A DNA stretch of 64,000 nucleotides from Microbacter margulisiae (GCF_014192515.1 NZ_JACHYB010000001.1:1922001-1986000); one strand, 5' to 3'. Numbered from the stretch's first letter, positions 39,372-48,185 are shown. The notes: generated by a model not told the origin, from the letters alone. A program made the numbers and translations.

Positions 39372-39442
39372 GGATAAATAATTTCTAAAAATGAAAAGCT
39401 TATTTTATCTCATCCTGCTTTAATTGTTTGCTATCTTGCTGA

Positions 39443-39478
39443 CAAAGGTAGCATATTTTATGCAATGTTTTATGCAAT
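39443..39478 (-). promoter_or_regulatory. Rrf2 gene promoter with tandem TTTTATGCAAT repeats
   Basis: The reverse -7 element TACCTTTG (39443-39450) is followed upstream by two direct repeats of TTTTATGCAAT (forward strand, 39456-39466 and 39468-39478; period 12). These overlie the -33 region and are a candidate operator for the Rrf2 protein or another regulator. Confidence 0.5.
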
Positions 39479-39493
39479 ATTCAACAGAAGAAG

Positions 39494-40090
39494 CTAATTA
39501 TTATGCAAAATCAATCTTATTTCAAAATGGATCACAATGTCGTCATTCACTTTAACTAGCCCAAAAAACTTTGCAGGTGGAATCAATTCAAAATCAGATA
39601 ATTTCATCGCTTTCGTCCCAGTGACGTCAAAATGGCATTCGTCTCCCTTATCGATATTGCAGACAACGCTTACGGACCGTTTTATGCCGGCCAACGTAAT
39701 ATCCACATTCACCACATCCGTAGAATCTTTCTGAAAAGAAGCTATTTTCTGCAAATCTTTTAGTTGTATCCGGATATCGGGATATTGATCGGCATGAATC
39801 ATTGATAAAAAATCATGTTTCATCAAATGATTGCTAAATACAAATTCATTCACCGGGATGCTCACAGCAAATAAACTTTCCTGTTGCGTTGAAAAATCGC
39901 TGGAAATCAAGGGAGAATTATTCCTGGCATATTTAAGCCAAAAGGTATTTACATTGGTATGCCCGTCGATGGAAAGTTGCTGTAGTGAAAAACAAAGCGC
40001 CATATGCGAAGTTGCCGCTCTGACCGGTACAACCAGAACAAAAGCCAACAATAAAACCGTAAAACTATATTTTCGTCGACGAACAATCAT
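39494..40090 (-). CDS. YceI-family lipid-binding-like secreted protein, copy 1
   Basis: The 198-residue product has a signal peptide (MIVRRRKYSFTVLLLAFVLVVPVRA) and the YceI lipocalin-like beta-barrel. Visible: FLSMIHADQYPDIRIQLKDL and VDITLAGIKRSVSVVC, the usual YceI strands. YceI proteins bind isoprenoid quinones or similar lipids in the periplasm. It is shorter in conserved features and more divergent than the second YceI at 41582. A -7 element TAATTTTG ends only five bases before its ATG, so its mRNA may be leaderless. It lies downstream of the outer-membrane protein, behind a strong hairpin. Confidence 0.85.
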   Translation of the reverse strand: MIVRRRKYSFTVLLLAFVLVVPVRAATSHMALCFSLQQLSIDGHTNVNTFWLKYARNNSPLISSDFSTQQESLFAVSIPVNEFVFSNHLMKHDFLSMIHADQYPDIRIQLKDLQKIASFQKDSTDVVNVDITLAGIKRSVSVVCNIDKGDECHFDVTGTKAMKLSDFELIPPAKFFGLVKVNDDIVIHFEIRLILHNN

Positions 40091-40095
40091 ACGGG

Positions 40096-40103
40096 CAAAA
40101 TTA
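40096..40103 (-). promoter_or_regulatory. Promoter giving a possible leaderless yceI mRNA (TAATTTTG)
   Basis: Reverse TAATTTTG lies five bases before the ATG at 40090, and ATTG (forward CAAT, 40122-40125) is 18 bases upstream as -33. The transcript would start at or next to the start codon. Confidence 0.45.
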
Positions 40104-40134
40104 TTTCAAAAATTCCATTCTCAATAGGAAAGGG

Positions 40135-40203
40135 AAAAGAGGTTAACCTTTTTGAAATCTCAGACTGCACAGTCTCTATAATTCAATAAGGTTAACCCCT
40201 TTT
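40135..40203 (-). terminator. Large hairpin / inverted repeat between outer-membrane protein and YceI genes
   Basis: AAAAGAGGTTAACCTT (40135-40150) and AAGGTTAACCCCTTTT (40188-40203) form a 16-base inverted repeat with one mismatch. Each arm contains the palindrome GGTTAACC, and AGACTG/CAGTCT pair inside the loop. On the reverse strand the final stem arm ends in CTCTTTT, so it can terminate the upstream transcript. Confidence 0.6.
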
Positions 40204-40242
40204 CGTCTGATTGAAAAACTCAATCTAATCTACACTACGCCA

Positions 40243-41559
40243 TCAGAAAGAAATACCAGACTCTACCATTAGGCCTTTGAAACCGGCGTTGGCAGTATAA
40301 GCAGGTACATGATATTTTTGATCTACATATTCAGCCTTCAACAAAATATTTTTAGTCAAATACCATCCGGCAGCAAGTTGAACACGGTTAACCGATTGCG
40401 ATAACTGGTTAGATACTTCGTTGTAGCGTGCGCCCAAATAATATTGATCTTTGTCACCCATATGATAGATACCTTCAACAGCAAATTGATTGTAGGTGTA
40501 ATGAGGACCGTTTTGTACATTTGTTCCGCTTGCAACTTCATATGTCGTAAACAATTCAGCTCTTTGATATGCTGCAAAAAGGTTTACCATCAATGAATTA
40601 TCTGTATATGTCATTCCAGGGCCCCAGTGACCTAAGGATTGGTTGGTAGTAATATCAGTTCCTGTGGAGTTCATTGCCAATACCTGATTAGGAGCGGTTC
40701 CGCTGACAACCTGAGCAGGCACCAAAATGGAATAATATCTTGCTCCTGCACGATCAGAGTTATACAACGAACCTCCTTGTGGATTTGGTTCTGCTAAATA
40801 TGGAGACACTGTGAAACGGAGCCTGAAATCCTTATTGAATTGTTTGTCAAAGCCAACTTTGCCATAGAAGGCCAAGTGTTCGCCCATGTAATAAGGCACA
40901 AATGTGTTATTCTTAAAACCAACGAGGGAAGGATCCATCGAACCACCGGTTACACCAACCATGCCGATCCAACCGTTGTTACGGAACATAAATTCAGCAG
41001 CAGGAGCTGTCATGAAAGCTTCCATAATGTAGTTTTCAGCGAAAGCATTTCTTGTAACATTCCCGTTATCTGAACGGCGGAGATGAGCATCACCGTAGTT
41101 CACTTCCATATCACCAACCTTAATCGTAACATATTTCATGATTTCGCTAAGTAAGTCACTTTTAATAAATGGGAGAGCATCCATTTGCAAATACCCACCT
41201 TTCACCCATGTATCATTGTGGTGACGTGAAGCTAAATAGGTAGTCAAAACGACACGCATCCCAGGAGCAACATCAGCTTTGATGACCATGTTAGCAGAAG
41301 GAAGATTGACGCCTGAACCAATAGGCATAAATCCAACTTCAGTCGGCACTCCGTTTACTGAAACAATAGGAGACCCTACATTTTGAAGATCCTGATATTG
41401 TAAAGCAAAGTCACCACCAATATGCACCTTGAGCTTTGTAAAATCATTGCTGTTTAATTTAGGCTGCTCAAATTGTTGCCCTGGCAATTCAATTTGTTGT
41501 CCACTTACAGCCATCGTAATTGCTAACAATGGCAAGAAAAGAAATTTCTTCATCTTCAT
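40243..41559 (-). CDS. Outer-membrane beta-barrel (porin-like) protein
   Basis: A 438-residue exported protein with signal peptide MKMKKFLFLPLLAITMAVSGQ. The body alternates short hydrophobic and polar beta-strands and ends in phenylalanine (VESGISF), as outer-membrane barrels do. Mid-sequence MNSTGTDITTNQSLGHWGPG looks like an extracellular loop. I do not recognise a precise family; it resembles proteins annotated as hypothetical or porin family in Bacteroidota. It lies 22 bases after the second YceI gene and is probably cotranscribed with it. Confidence 0.75.
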   Translation of the reverse strand: MKMKKFLFLPLLAITMAVSGQQIELPGQQFEQPKLNSNDFTKLKVHIGGDFALQYQDLQNVGSPIVSVNGVPTEVGFMPIGSGVNLPSANMVIKADVAPGMRVVLTTYLASRHHNDTWVKGGYLQMDALPFIKSDLLSEIMKYVTIKVGDMEVNYGDAHLRRSDNGNVTRNAFAENYIMEAFMTAPAAEFMFRNNGWIGMVGVTGGSMDPSLVGFKNNTFVPYYMGEHLAFYGKVGFDKQFNKDFRLRFTVSPYLAEPNPQGGSLYNSDRAGARYYSILVPAQVVSGTAPNQVLAMNSTGTDITTNQSLGHWGPGMTYTDNSLMVNLFAAYQRAELFTTYEVASGTNVQNGPHYTYNQFAVEGIYHMGDKDQYYLGARYNEVSNQLSQSVNRVQLAAGWYLTKNILLKAEYVDQKYHVPAYTANAGFKGLMVESGISF

Positions 41560-41581
41560 CTAATTTAAATTAATAATAGCA

Positions 41582-42163
41582 TTATTGTTTTTTGAATATG
41601 AGCACAAATGCAACGCGTATTTGATCTCCCGACTTAACCATCCCCAACATGGCAGTAGGAGGTTTAATTCCAAACTCAGTCATTGTAAGAGGAATACTTC
41701 CTGCAACTTTAATCATATTATTTACCAGATAGGTAACATTCACAGGAATTGCTACTGCCCGTGTAACGCCTGCGATCATCAAATTTCCTGTAACCGTTCC
41801 TTCAAAGCCAGTTTTGTTGGTGCTATTAACCTTTGCAGATTGAATGCTAAAGATTATTTCAGGATAATTTTTCATTTTCAATGACTTATGAGCAATATTA
41901 TCCATCATTGTGCCTTCACTGCTTTTCAAGCTGTTGACTTCAACTTTGAAGAGCGAACTAACAATTTGGGTGTTATTGACTACTTTTGCCGTTGAAATAA
42001 TGTTGCTCGCATTCATGTGCCAATTGTGAAGCGTAGACGTTCCAAGCACTTCCATTGAACTCATAGACGGAACAATGTCGTAGGTATCTTCAGCATGAGC
42101 AACGCTGAAAGACATTGTAAATAATACAATTGCAAATAAAACTAATTTGTTTTTTGTGTTCAT
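41582..42163 (-). CDS. YceI-family protein, copy 2
   Basis: A 193-residue exported protein (signal peptide MNTKNKLVLFAIVLFTMSFSVAHA). YceI features are clear: YDIVPSMSSMEVLGTSTLHNWHM, VEVNSLKSSEGTMMDNIAHKSL, MKNYPEIIFSIQSA and AVAIPVNVTYL. It likely binds a hydrophobic ligand in the periplasm. It is the first gene of the cluster, with a promoter at 42197-42204 and an outer-membrane protein gene 22 bases downstream. Confidence 0.9.
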   Translation of the reverse strand: MNTKNKLVLFAIVLFTMSFSVAHAEDTYDIVPSMSSMEVLGTSTLHNWHMNASNIISTAKVVNNTQIVSSLFKVEVNSLKSSEGTMMDNIAHKSLKMKNYPEIIFSIQSAKVNSTNKTGFEGTVTGNLMIAGVTRAVAIPVNVTYLVNNMIKVAGSIPLTMTEFGIKPPTAMLGMVKSGDQIRVAFVLIFKKQ

Positions 42164-42196
42164 AATTTACTCTTTTATCCTATTGAATTAGTAGGA

Positions 42197-42204
42197 CAAA
42201 AGTA
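42197..42204 (-). promoter_or_regulatory. Promoter of the YceI/outer-membrane cluster (TACTTTTG)
   Basis: Reverse TACTTTTG with ATTG (forward CAAT, 42225-42228) 20 bases upstream. It lies 33 bases before the YceI start at 42163. Both elements and spacing fit the Bacteroidota consensus. Confidence 0.55.
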
Positions 42205-42313
42205 GAACTATTCCTGTCTCGGAACAATATGTATTGTATTGACATTGTTAACAGAAAAGAAAAAAGGAAAAGCAACAGCAATAAAGACAATCGATTTTTC
42301 GATGGAATTTCAT

Positions 42314-42321
42314 TATCTTTG
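42314..42321 (+). promoter_or_regulatory. -7 element before the HAD gene (TATCTTTG)
   Basis: Perfect -7 match located 283 bases before the ATG at 42597. A transcript from here would have a leader of about 270 bases, or encode a short peptide or RNA. No matching -33 was found. Confidence 0.4.
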
Positions 42322-42596
42322 TAAGATTTCATTGATGAAATAATTCCTTATTTTATTGGTAATCTTGATTGAACCGATGGATCAAAACAGAAGAAAAATA
42401 GCTGGGGAAAAAACTATTTTTTATCTGGAGGATTCAATTTTGGACAAGATTATTTATAAGTATCCTGTCTGAAATTTGAATTATTTAATCATCATCATGG
42501 AACTTTGCCATGAAATCAACCTGTCTTTTATAGCAAGCAACTACAAATTAACAAAATAAATATACCCGGACTTTAACCCAATCAACATTTTATCCT

Positions 42597-43064
42597 ATGA
42601 AAATAGAAATTCCAGGTCAGGAGGCTCTACAGCTTCATCATCTTGTACTCGACTTTAACGGGACAATAGCAATAGACGGAGTACTCATTGATGGGGTATC
42701 GCAACTACTACATACTTTAAGCGAAAACTTGCAAATTCATGTGATAACTGCTGACACTTTTGGAACAGTAGGTAGGGAAATAAAGAATATTCCATGCCAG
42801 ATGCATATCATTGAGCCAATGAATCAATCTCAACAAAAAGCCGACTATGTGACTCGATTAGGGAAAGAAAGTGTAGTGGCAATAGGAAATGGACGCAATG
42901 ACTCATTAATGTTACAAACAGCAATGTTGGGCATTGCCGTCTTGCAACGGGAAGGAGCTCATGCTTCTATGCTTTCAACAGCAGATGTTATCTGTTTATC
43001 CATCATAGACGCATTGGCATTACTAACTAACCCCTTGCGGCTGGTTGCCACTTTACGTAATTAA
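42597..43064 (+). CDS. HAD-superfamily soluble P-type-ATPase-like phosphatase
   Basis: A 155-residue protein related to the catalytic P-domain of P-type ATPases (COG4087-like). The nucleophile motif is DFNGTIAIDG (Asp19); the residue two on is Asn, not Asp as in ordinary HAD phosphatases. The second motif is AIGNGRNDSLMLQTA, which binds Mg2+. No membrane segments are present, so it is a stand-alone cytoplasmic hydrolase. Substrate unknown. It is followed by kdsB after 75 bases. Confidence 0.85.
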   Translation: MKIEIPGQEALQLHHLVLDFNGTIAIDGVLIDGVSQLLHTLSENLQIHVITADTFGTVGREIKNIPCQMHIIEPMNQSQQKADYVTRLGKESVVAIGNGRNDSLMLQTAMLGIAVLQREGAHASMLSTADVICLSIIDALALLTNPLRLVATLRN

Positions 43065-43105
43065 ACATACGGCAGGAGCTATATGAACGGTTGATGATAA
43101 TTTCG

Positions 43106-43113
43106 TACCTTTG
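43106..43113 (+). promoter_or_regulatory. -7 element for kdsB (TACCTTTG)
   Basis: TACCTTTG lies 26 bases before the kdsB ATG at 43140. No clear -33 is seen at 19-21 bases. Confidence 0.5.
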
Positions 43114-43139
43114 TATTTCAAACACAATTTCAGGTTAAT

Positions 43140-43916
43140 ATGATTTCCGCCAACAATCACATATCGTTTTTAGGTATTATTCCTGCACGTTACGCTTCTA
43201 CAAGATTTCCGGGTAAACCATTAGCCGACATTGGTGGTAAGCCAATGATTCAGCATGTGTATGAGCAAGCAAAGAAGACACTTGACAGGGTAGTTGTGGC
43301 AACCGATGACAATCGGATTTTCGATGCTGTTAAAGCATTTAGAGGAGAAGCCATCATGACCTCTGATCGGCACAAAAGCGGCACAGACCGGTGCTTTGAG
43401 GCTTTTACAAACCTGAAACAACCCTTTGATGTCATTATCAATATTCAGGGAGATGAACCTTTTGTAAAACCAGAACACATTGAATCACTGAAAGAATGTT
43501 TTCAGAAGCCCAGCACTCAGATCGCAACATTGGTGAAGCCGTTCTCTTCTGATGATAACTTTGAGCTGTTGTTTAACTCCAATTCTCCTAAAGTAGTTTT
43601 GAATCATCAACAGGAAGCTCTCTACTTTAGTCGTTCCGTCATTCCTTATATCCGGAACTTTCCCCATACAGAATGGTTGAAAAATCAGATATTTTATAAA
43701 CATATTGGAATGTATGCTTATAAGGCAGACGTATTGGAAAAAATTACCCAGCTTACCCAATCATCTCTCGAAATAGCTGAATCGCTGGAACAATTACGCT
43801 GGCTGGAAAATGGATTTCGCATCCAGGTCGGCATTGTCAACTTTGAAACCATAGCCGTTGACACACCAGAAGATCTGGAAAAGGCTCGCGAATATTACGC
43901 ATTACACTCTTTATAA
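43140..43916 (+). CDS. kdsB: 3-deoxy-manno-octulosonate cytidylyltransferase
   Basis: Activates Kdo to CMP-Kdo for LPS inner-core assembly. The 258-residue length is normal. Motifs: GIIPARYASTRFPGKPLADIGGK (nucleotide-binding N-terminus), VVATDDNRIFDAV, MTSDRHKSGTDRC and INIQGDEPFVKP (metal and substrate loops), and YFSRSVIPY near the end. It has its own -7 element. purB begins 13 bases after the stop. Cytoplasmic; links with lpxK elsewhere in the window in LPS synthesis. Confidence 0.96.
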   Translation: MISANNHISFLGIIPARYASTRFPGKPLADIGGKPMIQHVYEQAKKTLDRVVVATDDNRIFDAVKAFRGEAIMTSDRHKSGTDRCFEAFTNLKQPFDVIINIQGDEPFVKPEHIESLKECFQKPSTQIATLVKPFSSDDNFELLFNSNSPKVVLNHQQEALYFSRSVIPYIRNFPHTEWLKNQIFYKHIGMYAYKADVLEKITQLTQSSLEIAESLEQLRWLENGFRIQVGIVNFETIAVDTPEDLEKAREYYALHSL

Positions 43917-43929
43917 TTAAATATTTAAT

Positions 43930-45273
43930 ATGAACTTATCTACGCTTACCGCTATTTCTCCGGTAGATGGTCGTTATCGTTCCAAAACAGAATCATTAGA
44001 TGGTTATTTTTCTGAGTTTGCATTAATACGCTATCGTGTCCGTGTCGAAATCGAATATTTCATTGCACTCTGCAACATTCCTTTGGCTCCGTTGGCTAAA
44101 ATCGATGCTTCTGTTTTCCCTTCACTAAGAAGAATTTATACAGAATTCGCCGAAGGTGATGCAGAACGTATTAAAGAGATTGAACGAACCACCAATCATG
44201 ACGTAAAAGCAGTTGAATACTTTATAAAGGAAAAGTTTGATAATCTTCGGTTAGATGAATATAAAGAATTCATTCACTTCGGATTGACCTCTCAGGACAT
44301 AAACAACACAGCCATTCCTCTATCGTTAAAGGAAGCGATGGACGATATTTTTAACCGGCAACTCGAAGAATTGATTCAACAATTACGTGGCTTAGCTGAG
44401 CAATGGATGTCAATTCCCATGCTGGCTAAAACACACGGACAACCAGCATCGCCTACCCGCCTTGGAAAAGAATTAATGGTCTTCGTATATCGTGCTGAAG
44501 AACAATTGCAATTATTAAGGCAAACTCCTGTGTCGGCAAAATTCGGAGGAGCTACCGGTAATTTTAATGCGCATCATGTGGCTTTCCCCGAATACAACTG
44601 GAAACAATTTGCCAATGAATTCGTCGGTGAAACGTTGGGACTTCAGCGCGAACAATGGACTACGCAAATTTCTAATTATGATCATTTGGCAGCCATTTGT
44701 GATGCAGTCAAACGCATCAATACCGTTTTGATTGATTTAAGCCGTGATATCTGGATGTATATCTCGATGGATTATTTCAAACAACGTATCAAGGCAGGAG
44801 AGGTCGGCTCTTCGGCCATGCCTCACAAGGTAAATCCTATTGATTTTGAAAATGCGGAAGGTAATCTTGGTATCGCAAATACGTTGTTCGAATATTTAGC
44901 TTCCAAGTTACCAATCTCGCGGTTGCAAAGGGATCTGACAGATTCTACCGTATTGCGCAACATCGGAATTCCGTTTGCCCATACCATTATTGCCATTGAA
45001 AGTTTAAAGAAAGGACTGGGAAAACTGGTGCTTCACGAAACTTCCATCATTGGTGACCTGCAAAAGAACTGGGCGGTTGTTGCCGAAGGAATTCAAACTA
45101 TTTTACGTCGAGAAGGTTACCCTGCACCATATGAAGCATTAAAAGCCTTGACCCGCACAAATGAGGCTATTACAGAAGCGTCAATACAAGCATTCATTAA
45201 TCAGCTGGATGTAAATGAGTCTGTAAAAAATGAATTAATGGCTATTACTCCGGAAAATTATACAGGAGAATAA
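43930..45273 (+). CDS. purB: Adenylosuccinate lyase
   Basis: Fumarase/aspartase-superfamily enzyme acting twice in purine synthesis (SAICAR to AICAR, adenylosuccinate to AMP). The 447-residue product starts MNLSTLTAISPVDGRYRSKT and has the superfamily signature GSSAMPHKVNPIDFENAEGN (about 296-315) plus TSQDINNTA, the family's first conserved region. Length matches the long PurB subgroup found in gamma-proteobacteria and Bacteroidota. It follows kdsB closely and may be cotranscribed. Confidence 0.96.
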   Translation: MNLSTLTAISPVDGRYRSKTESLDGYFSEFALIRYRVRVEIEYFIALCNIPLAPLAKIDASVFPSLRRIYTEFAEGDAERIKEIERTTNHDVKAVEYFIKEKFDNLRLDEYKEFIHFGLTSQDINNTAIPLSLKEAMDDIFNRQLEELIQQLRGLAEQWMSIPMLAKTHGQPASPTRLGKELMVFVYRAEEQLQLLRQTPVSAKFGGATGNFNAHHVAFPEYNWKQFANEFVGETLGLQREQWTTQISNYDHLAAICDAVKRINTVLIDLSRDIWMYISMDYFKQRIKAGEVGSSAMPHKVNPIDFENAEGNLGIANTLFEYLASKLPISRLQRDLTDSTVLRNIGIPFAHTIIAIESLKKGLGKLVLHETSIIGDLQKNWAVVAEGIQTILRREGYPAPYEALKALTRTNEAITEASIQAFINQLDVNESVKNELMAITPENYTGE

Positions 45274-45317
45274 ACGCTATCAAATAAAAATCCAGAAACC
45301 CTATAAACCCCTATCTT

Positions 45318-47156
45318 GTGAATAGTTTTTTCAAAATCCTCAAACGATTTGTTCCTCCTTATAAGAAATATGTAGCCGGCAGTCTTTTAAGCAATGTCCT
45401 GTCGACACTATTCAGTCTTTTTTCGTTTGGTGCGATTATTCCGATTTTACAAATCCTTTTCGGGATTGAAACAGCTTCTTATAGTTACCAGGCATGGTCA
45501 TGGACTGAGTCGCTGGGACATATCACCTCAGCATGGAAAAATAATATATTCTGGTTTATAACCAGTACAATTCACGAACAAGGAGCAATTGCCACATTAG
45601 CGTTTCTGGGTTTGTTTTTAGTTGTTACAACATTCTTCAAAACCGGACTTTCATTTTTAGCAAACTATTGTATCGTTCCGATACGAACTGGTGTATTACG
45701 GGATTTACGCCGTGACATTTACGCTAAAGTATTAAGTTTGCCGCTGGCGTTCTTTACCGAGGAACGAAAAGGTGACATCATTTCAAGAATGACAGGCGAT
45801 GTGGCGGAAATTGAAAATTCGGTAATCAGTTCCCTCGATATGTTATTCAAAAATCCTATTATTATTTTGATCTATGTCCTGACTTTATTCCTCATAAGCT
45901 GGCAATTATCTCTGTTTGTAATGGTGTTGCTACCGGTGAGTGGATATTTTATTGGGTTGGTAGGAAAAAAACTGAAGTCAAGATCACTAACCGGACAACA
46001 GCAACTCGGTCAATTGTTGATCCGTATTGAGGAGACCTTAGGTGGACTTCGCATTATCAAAGCATTTAATGCAGAAAAGAAAATGAAGGAAAGCTTTGCT
46101 GAGACCAACGAGCAACTTCGCAAAACATTTACGCGTTTAGATAGTCGCTATTTGTTGGCGCATCCAATGAGTGAATTCCTTGGAACAGTAGTTATTGCCG
46201 TTTTATTATGGTTTGGCGGTATGCTAATCCTGACACATCACAGCCATGTTACTGCACCGACATTTATCTATTATCTCATTATTTTTTACAGCATTATCAA
46301 TCCAGCCAAAGATTTATCCAGAGCGGTTTACAGTATCCAAAAAGGAATGGCTTCCCTGGAACGGATCGATAAAATCCTCAAAGCGAAGAACACATTAACG
46401 ATTGCAGAACATCCACTGCCATTGCCTGCTTTTCATGAAAAGATAGAGTATAGCAACGTATGGTTTAAATATCAAAACGAATGGGTCTTACGTGACATTA
46501 GCCTTACTATTGAACATGGGAAAACAATTGCAATTGTTGGTCAGTCAGGATCAGGCAAATCAACCATGGCCGATTTGCTTCCCCGGTTTTATGATGTCGA
46601 TCAGGGAGAAATACTCATTGATAATATCAATATCAAAGATGTTCAACTGTATGAATTACGGGCTTTGATGGGATATGTAAATCAGGAACCTATTTTATTT
46701 AACGATACATTCCTGAACAACATTAAGTTTGGTGTAGACAATGCAACTGAAGAACAAATCATTGAGGCTGCAAAAATTGCCAATGCACACGAATTTATAT
46801 TAGCGTCCGAACAAGGATATGAAACCCGAATCGGGGACCGGGGAACCAAGCTTTCAGGTGGTCAAAGGCAACGAATCAGCATCGCCAGGGCTGTGTTGAA
46901 AAATCCACCTATTTTAGTATTGGATGAAGCGACATCTTCTCTCGATACGGAATCAGAACGCCTTGTGCAAAATGCGATTGATCAATTGATGCAAAACAGA
47001 ACGTCCATTGTCATTGCTCACCGTCTTTCAACAGTCAAGAGAGCGGATGAAATTTGCGTATTGCATGAAGGACAAATTGTAGAACGAGGGAAACACGAAG
47101 AACTACTCGCGCTTAACGGATATTACAAAAGGTTGTATGACATGCAATCATTCTGA
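45318..47156 (+). CDS. ABC exporter, MsbA-like half-transporter
   Basis: A 612-residue fusion of a six-helix membrane domain (about 1-340) and an ATPase domain (about 375-612). ATPase motifs: GQSGSGKST (Walker A), LSGGQRQRISIARA (signature) and ILVLDEATSSLD (Walker B). Homodimers of this class flip lipids, including lipid A (MsbA), or export peptides or drugs; the neighbouring kdsB gives mild support for a lipid A role. The start codon is GTG. The 3' end overlaps the convergent FtsE-like gene by nine bases. Confidence 0.9.
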   Translation: MNSFFKILKRFVPPYKKYVAGSLLSNVLSTLFSLFSFGAIIPILQILFGIETASYSYQAWSWTESLGHITSAWKNNIFWFITSTIHEQGAIATLAFLGLFLVVTTFFKTGLSFLANYCIVPIRTGVLRDLRRDIYAKVLSLPLAFFTEERKGDIISRMTGDVAEIENSVISSLDMLFKNPIIILIYVLTLFLISWQLSLFVMVLLPVSGYFIGLVGKKLKSRSLTGQQQLGQLLIRIEETLGGLRIIKAFNAEKKMKESFAETNEQLRKTFTRLDSRYLLAHPMSEFLGTVVIAVLLWFGGMLILTHHSHVTAPTFIYYLIIFYSIINPAKDLSRAVYSIQKGMASLERIDKILKAKNTLTIAEHPLPLPAFHEKIEYSNVWFKYQNEWVLRDISLTIEHGKTIAIVGQSGSGKSTMADLLPRFYDVDQGEILIDNINIKDVQLYELRALMGYVNQEPILFNDTFLNNIKFGVDNATEEQIIEAAKIANAHEFILASEQGYETRIGDRGTKLSGGQRQRISIARAVLKNPPILVLDEATSSLDTESERLVQNAIDQLMQNRTSIVIAHRLSTVKRADEICVLHEGQIVERGKHEELLALNGYYKRLYDMQSF

Positions 47157-47987
47157 AATTGATTCCTCTGAAGGTTTGGTGTCGCTGTCCGATTCAGCCT
47201 GTTCTTCCAATTCGGACAGAGCTGAATGTAAATTACTTGTTTCATCGGGAACAATTTCTTCTATTTCAGAAGGTTCTTCTGTTTGCGTAGCAGATTCATC
47301 TTCAATGTCAGTAGATTTTTGTCCTTCAAGCTTTTGCGTGGTACAATGGAAAATGCGACCCGGGAACAATTCCACCCAACGGACATTATGAGTAGCCACA
47401 ATGACAGTTGTCCCCGCACGATGAATTTCATGCAACAGAGCCATAAGTTTCTCTCCAGTTTCCATGTCTACATTCCCGGTCGGTTCATCTGCTAAAATCA
47501 ATTCTGGCGAATTAAGTAAAGCACGGGCAATAACAACTCTTTGCTGTTCACCCCCCGAAAGCTGGTGTGGGAATTTGTATTTTGCATGCTCCATTCCAAC
47601 TTGTTGCAACACCTGCAGCACTTGCTCGCTAATTTCCTGCTTATTCTTCCAGCCAGTGGCTTTCAACACAAATACAAGATTATCATATACTGACCGATCG
47701 GCAAGCAACTGAAAATCCTGAAAGATTATTCCTATTTTACGTCGGAGCAAAGGGATCTGTCTCCTTTTTATTCTAGACAGATTATAGTCAAAAATATGAG
47801 CTTCCCCCTCTTCTACCGGGATCTCTCCATATAAGGTTTTCAATAGCGAGCTTTTTCCGCTACCAACCTTACCCAAAAGATATATAAATTCGCCTTGAGC
47901 AATTTTCCATTGAACATTATGGAGAATTACCAAATCCCCATGACAAACATCAACACCTTGATAATTAATTAAATAATTTTCTTCCAT
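47148..47987 (-). CDS. ftsE: FtsE-like ABC ATPase with acidic C-terminal tail
   Basis: A 279-residue ATPase of the FtsE/LolD group. Motifs: GKVGSGKSS (39-47), [19 protein letters not shown] and [17 protein letters not shown]. FtsE normally pairs with FtsX to control peptidoglycan hydrolases at division, but no ftsX is adjacent here. The last 55 residues or so are very rich in Glu, Ser and Asp ([19 protein letters not shown]) and form an extra tail beyond the usual FtsE length of about 220-230. The start at 47987 is preferred over an upstream ATG at 48032. Confidence 0.85.
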   Translation of the reverse strand: MEENYLINYQGVDVCHGDLVILHNVQWKIAQGEFIYLLGKVGSGKSSLLKTLYGEIPVEEGEAHIFDYNLSRIKRRQIPLLRRKIGIIFQDFQLLADRSVYDNLVFVLKATGWKNKQEISEQVLQVLQQVGMEHAKYKFPHQLSGGEQQRVVIARALLNSPELILADEPTGNVDMETGEKLMALLHEIHRAGTTVIVATHNVRWVELFPGRIFHCTTQKLEGQKSTDIEDESATQTEEPSEIEEIVPDETSNLHSALSELEEQAESDSDTKPSEESISE

Positions 47988-48084
47988 GGATCTAATATCT
48001 GAAATATCTTTTGCTCTCTTGAAAATAGGCAATTATTCTGTGTAACAAATCTATCTGCACGCGTGATTCTTCAAGACTGCCGCA

Positions 48085-48092
48085 CAAAGGTA
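48085..48092 (-). promoter_or_regulatory. -7 element for ftsE (TACCTTTG)
   Basis: Reverse TACCTTTG (forward CAAAGGTA) lies about 98 bases before the ftsE start. No -33 at standard spacing is seen. Confidence 0.4.
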
Positions 48093-48177
48093 CACTATTT
48101 TTACAAAAATCATCTATGATTGAAACGCTATAACTATAAAGTAGCTCGATATTTGCAGTTAGTTACCAAAGATTTGC

Positions 48178-48185
48178 TACTTTTG
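48178..48185 (+). promoter_or_regulatory. Promoter for the CPBP protease gene (TACTTTTG)
   Basis: TACTTTTG with TTTG at 48152-48155, spacing 22 bases, slightly long. It lies 80 bases before the ATG at 48265. Confidence 0.45.

Larger units (their letters stand above)
42164..42596. other. Intergenic region with promoters on both strands
   Basis: This 433-base region holds the reverse YceI promoter (42197-42228) and a forward -7 match (42314-42321). A 31-codon ORF (42377-42472, MDQNRRKIAGEKTIFYLEDS at its start) lies in between; it is too short to call with confidence. No structured RNA was recognised. Confidence 0.5.
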
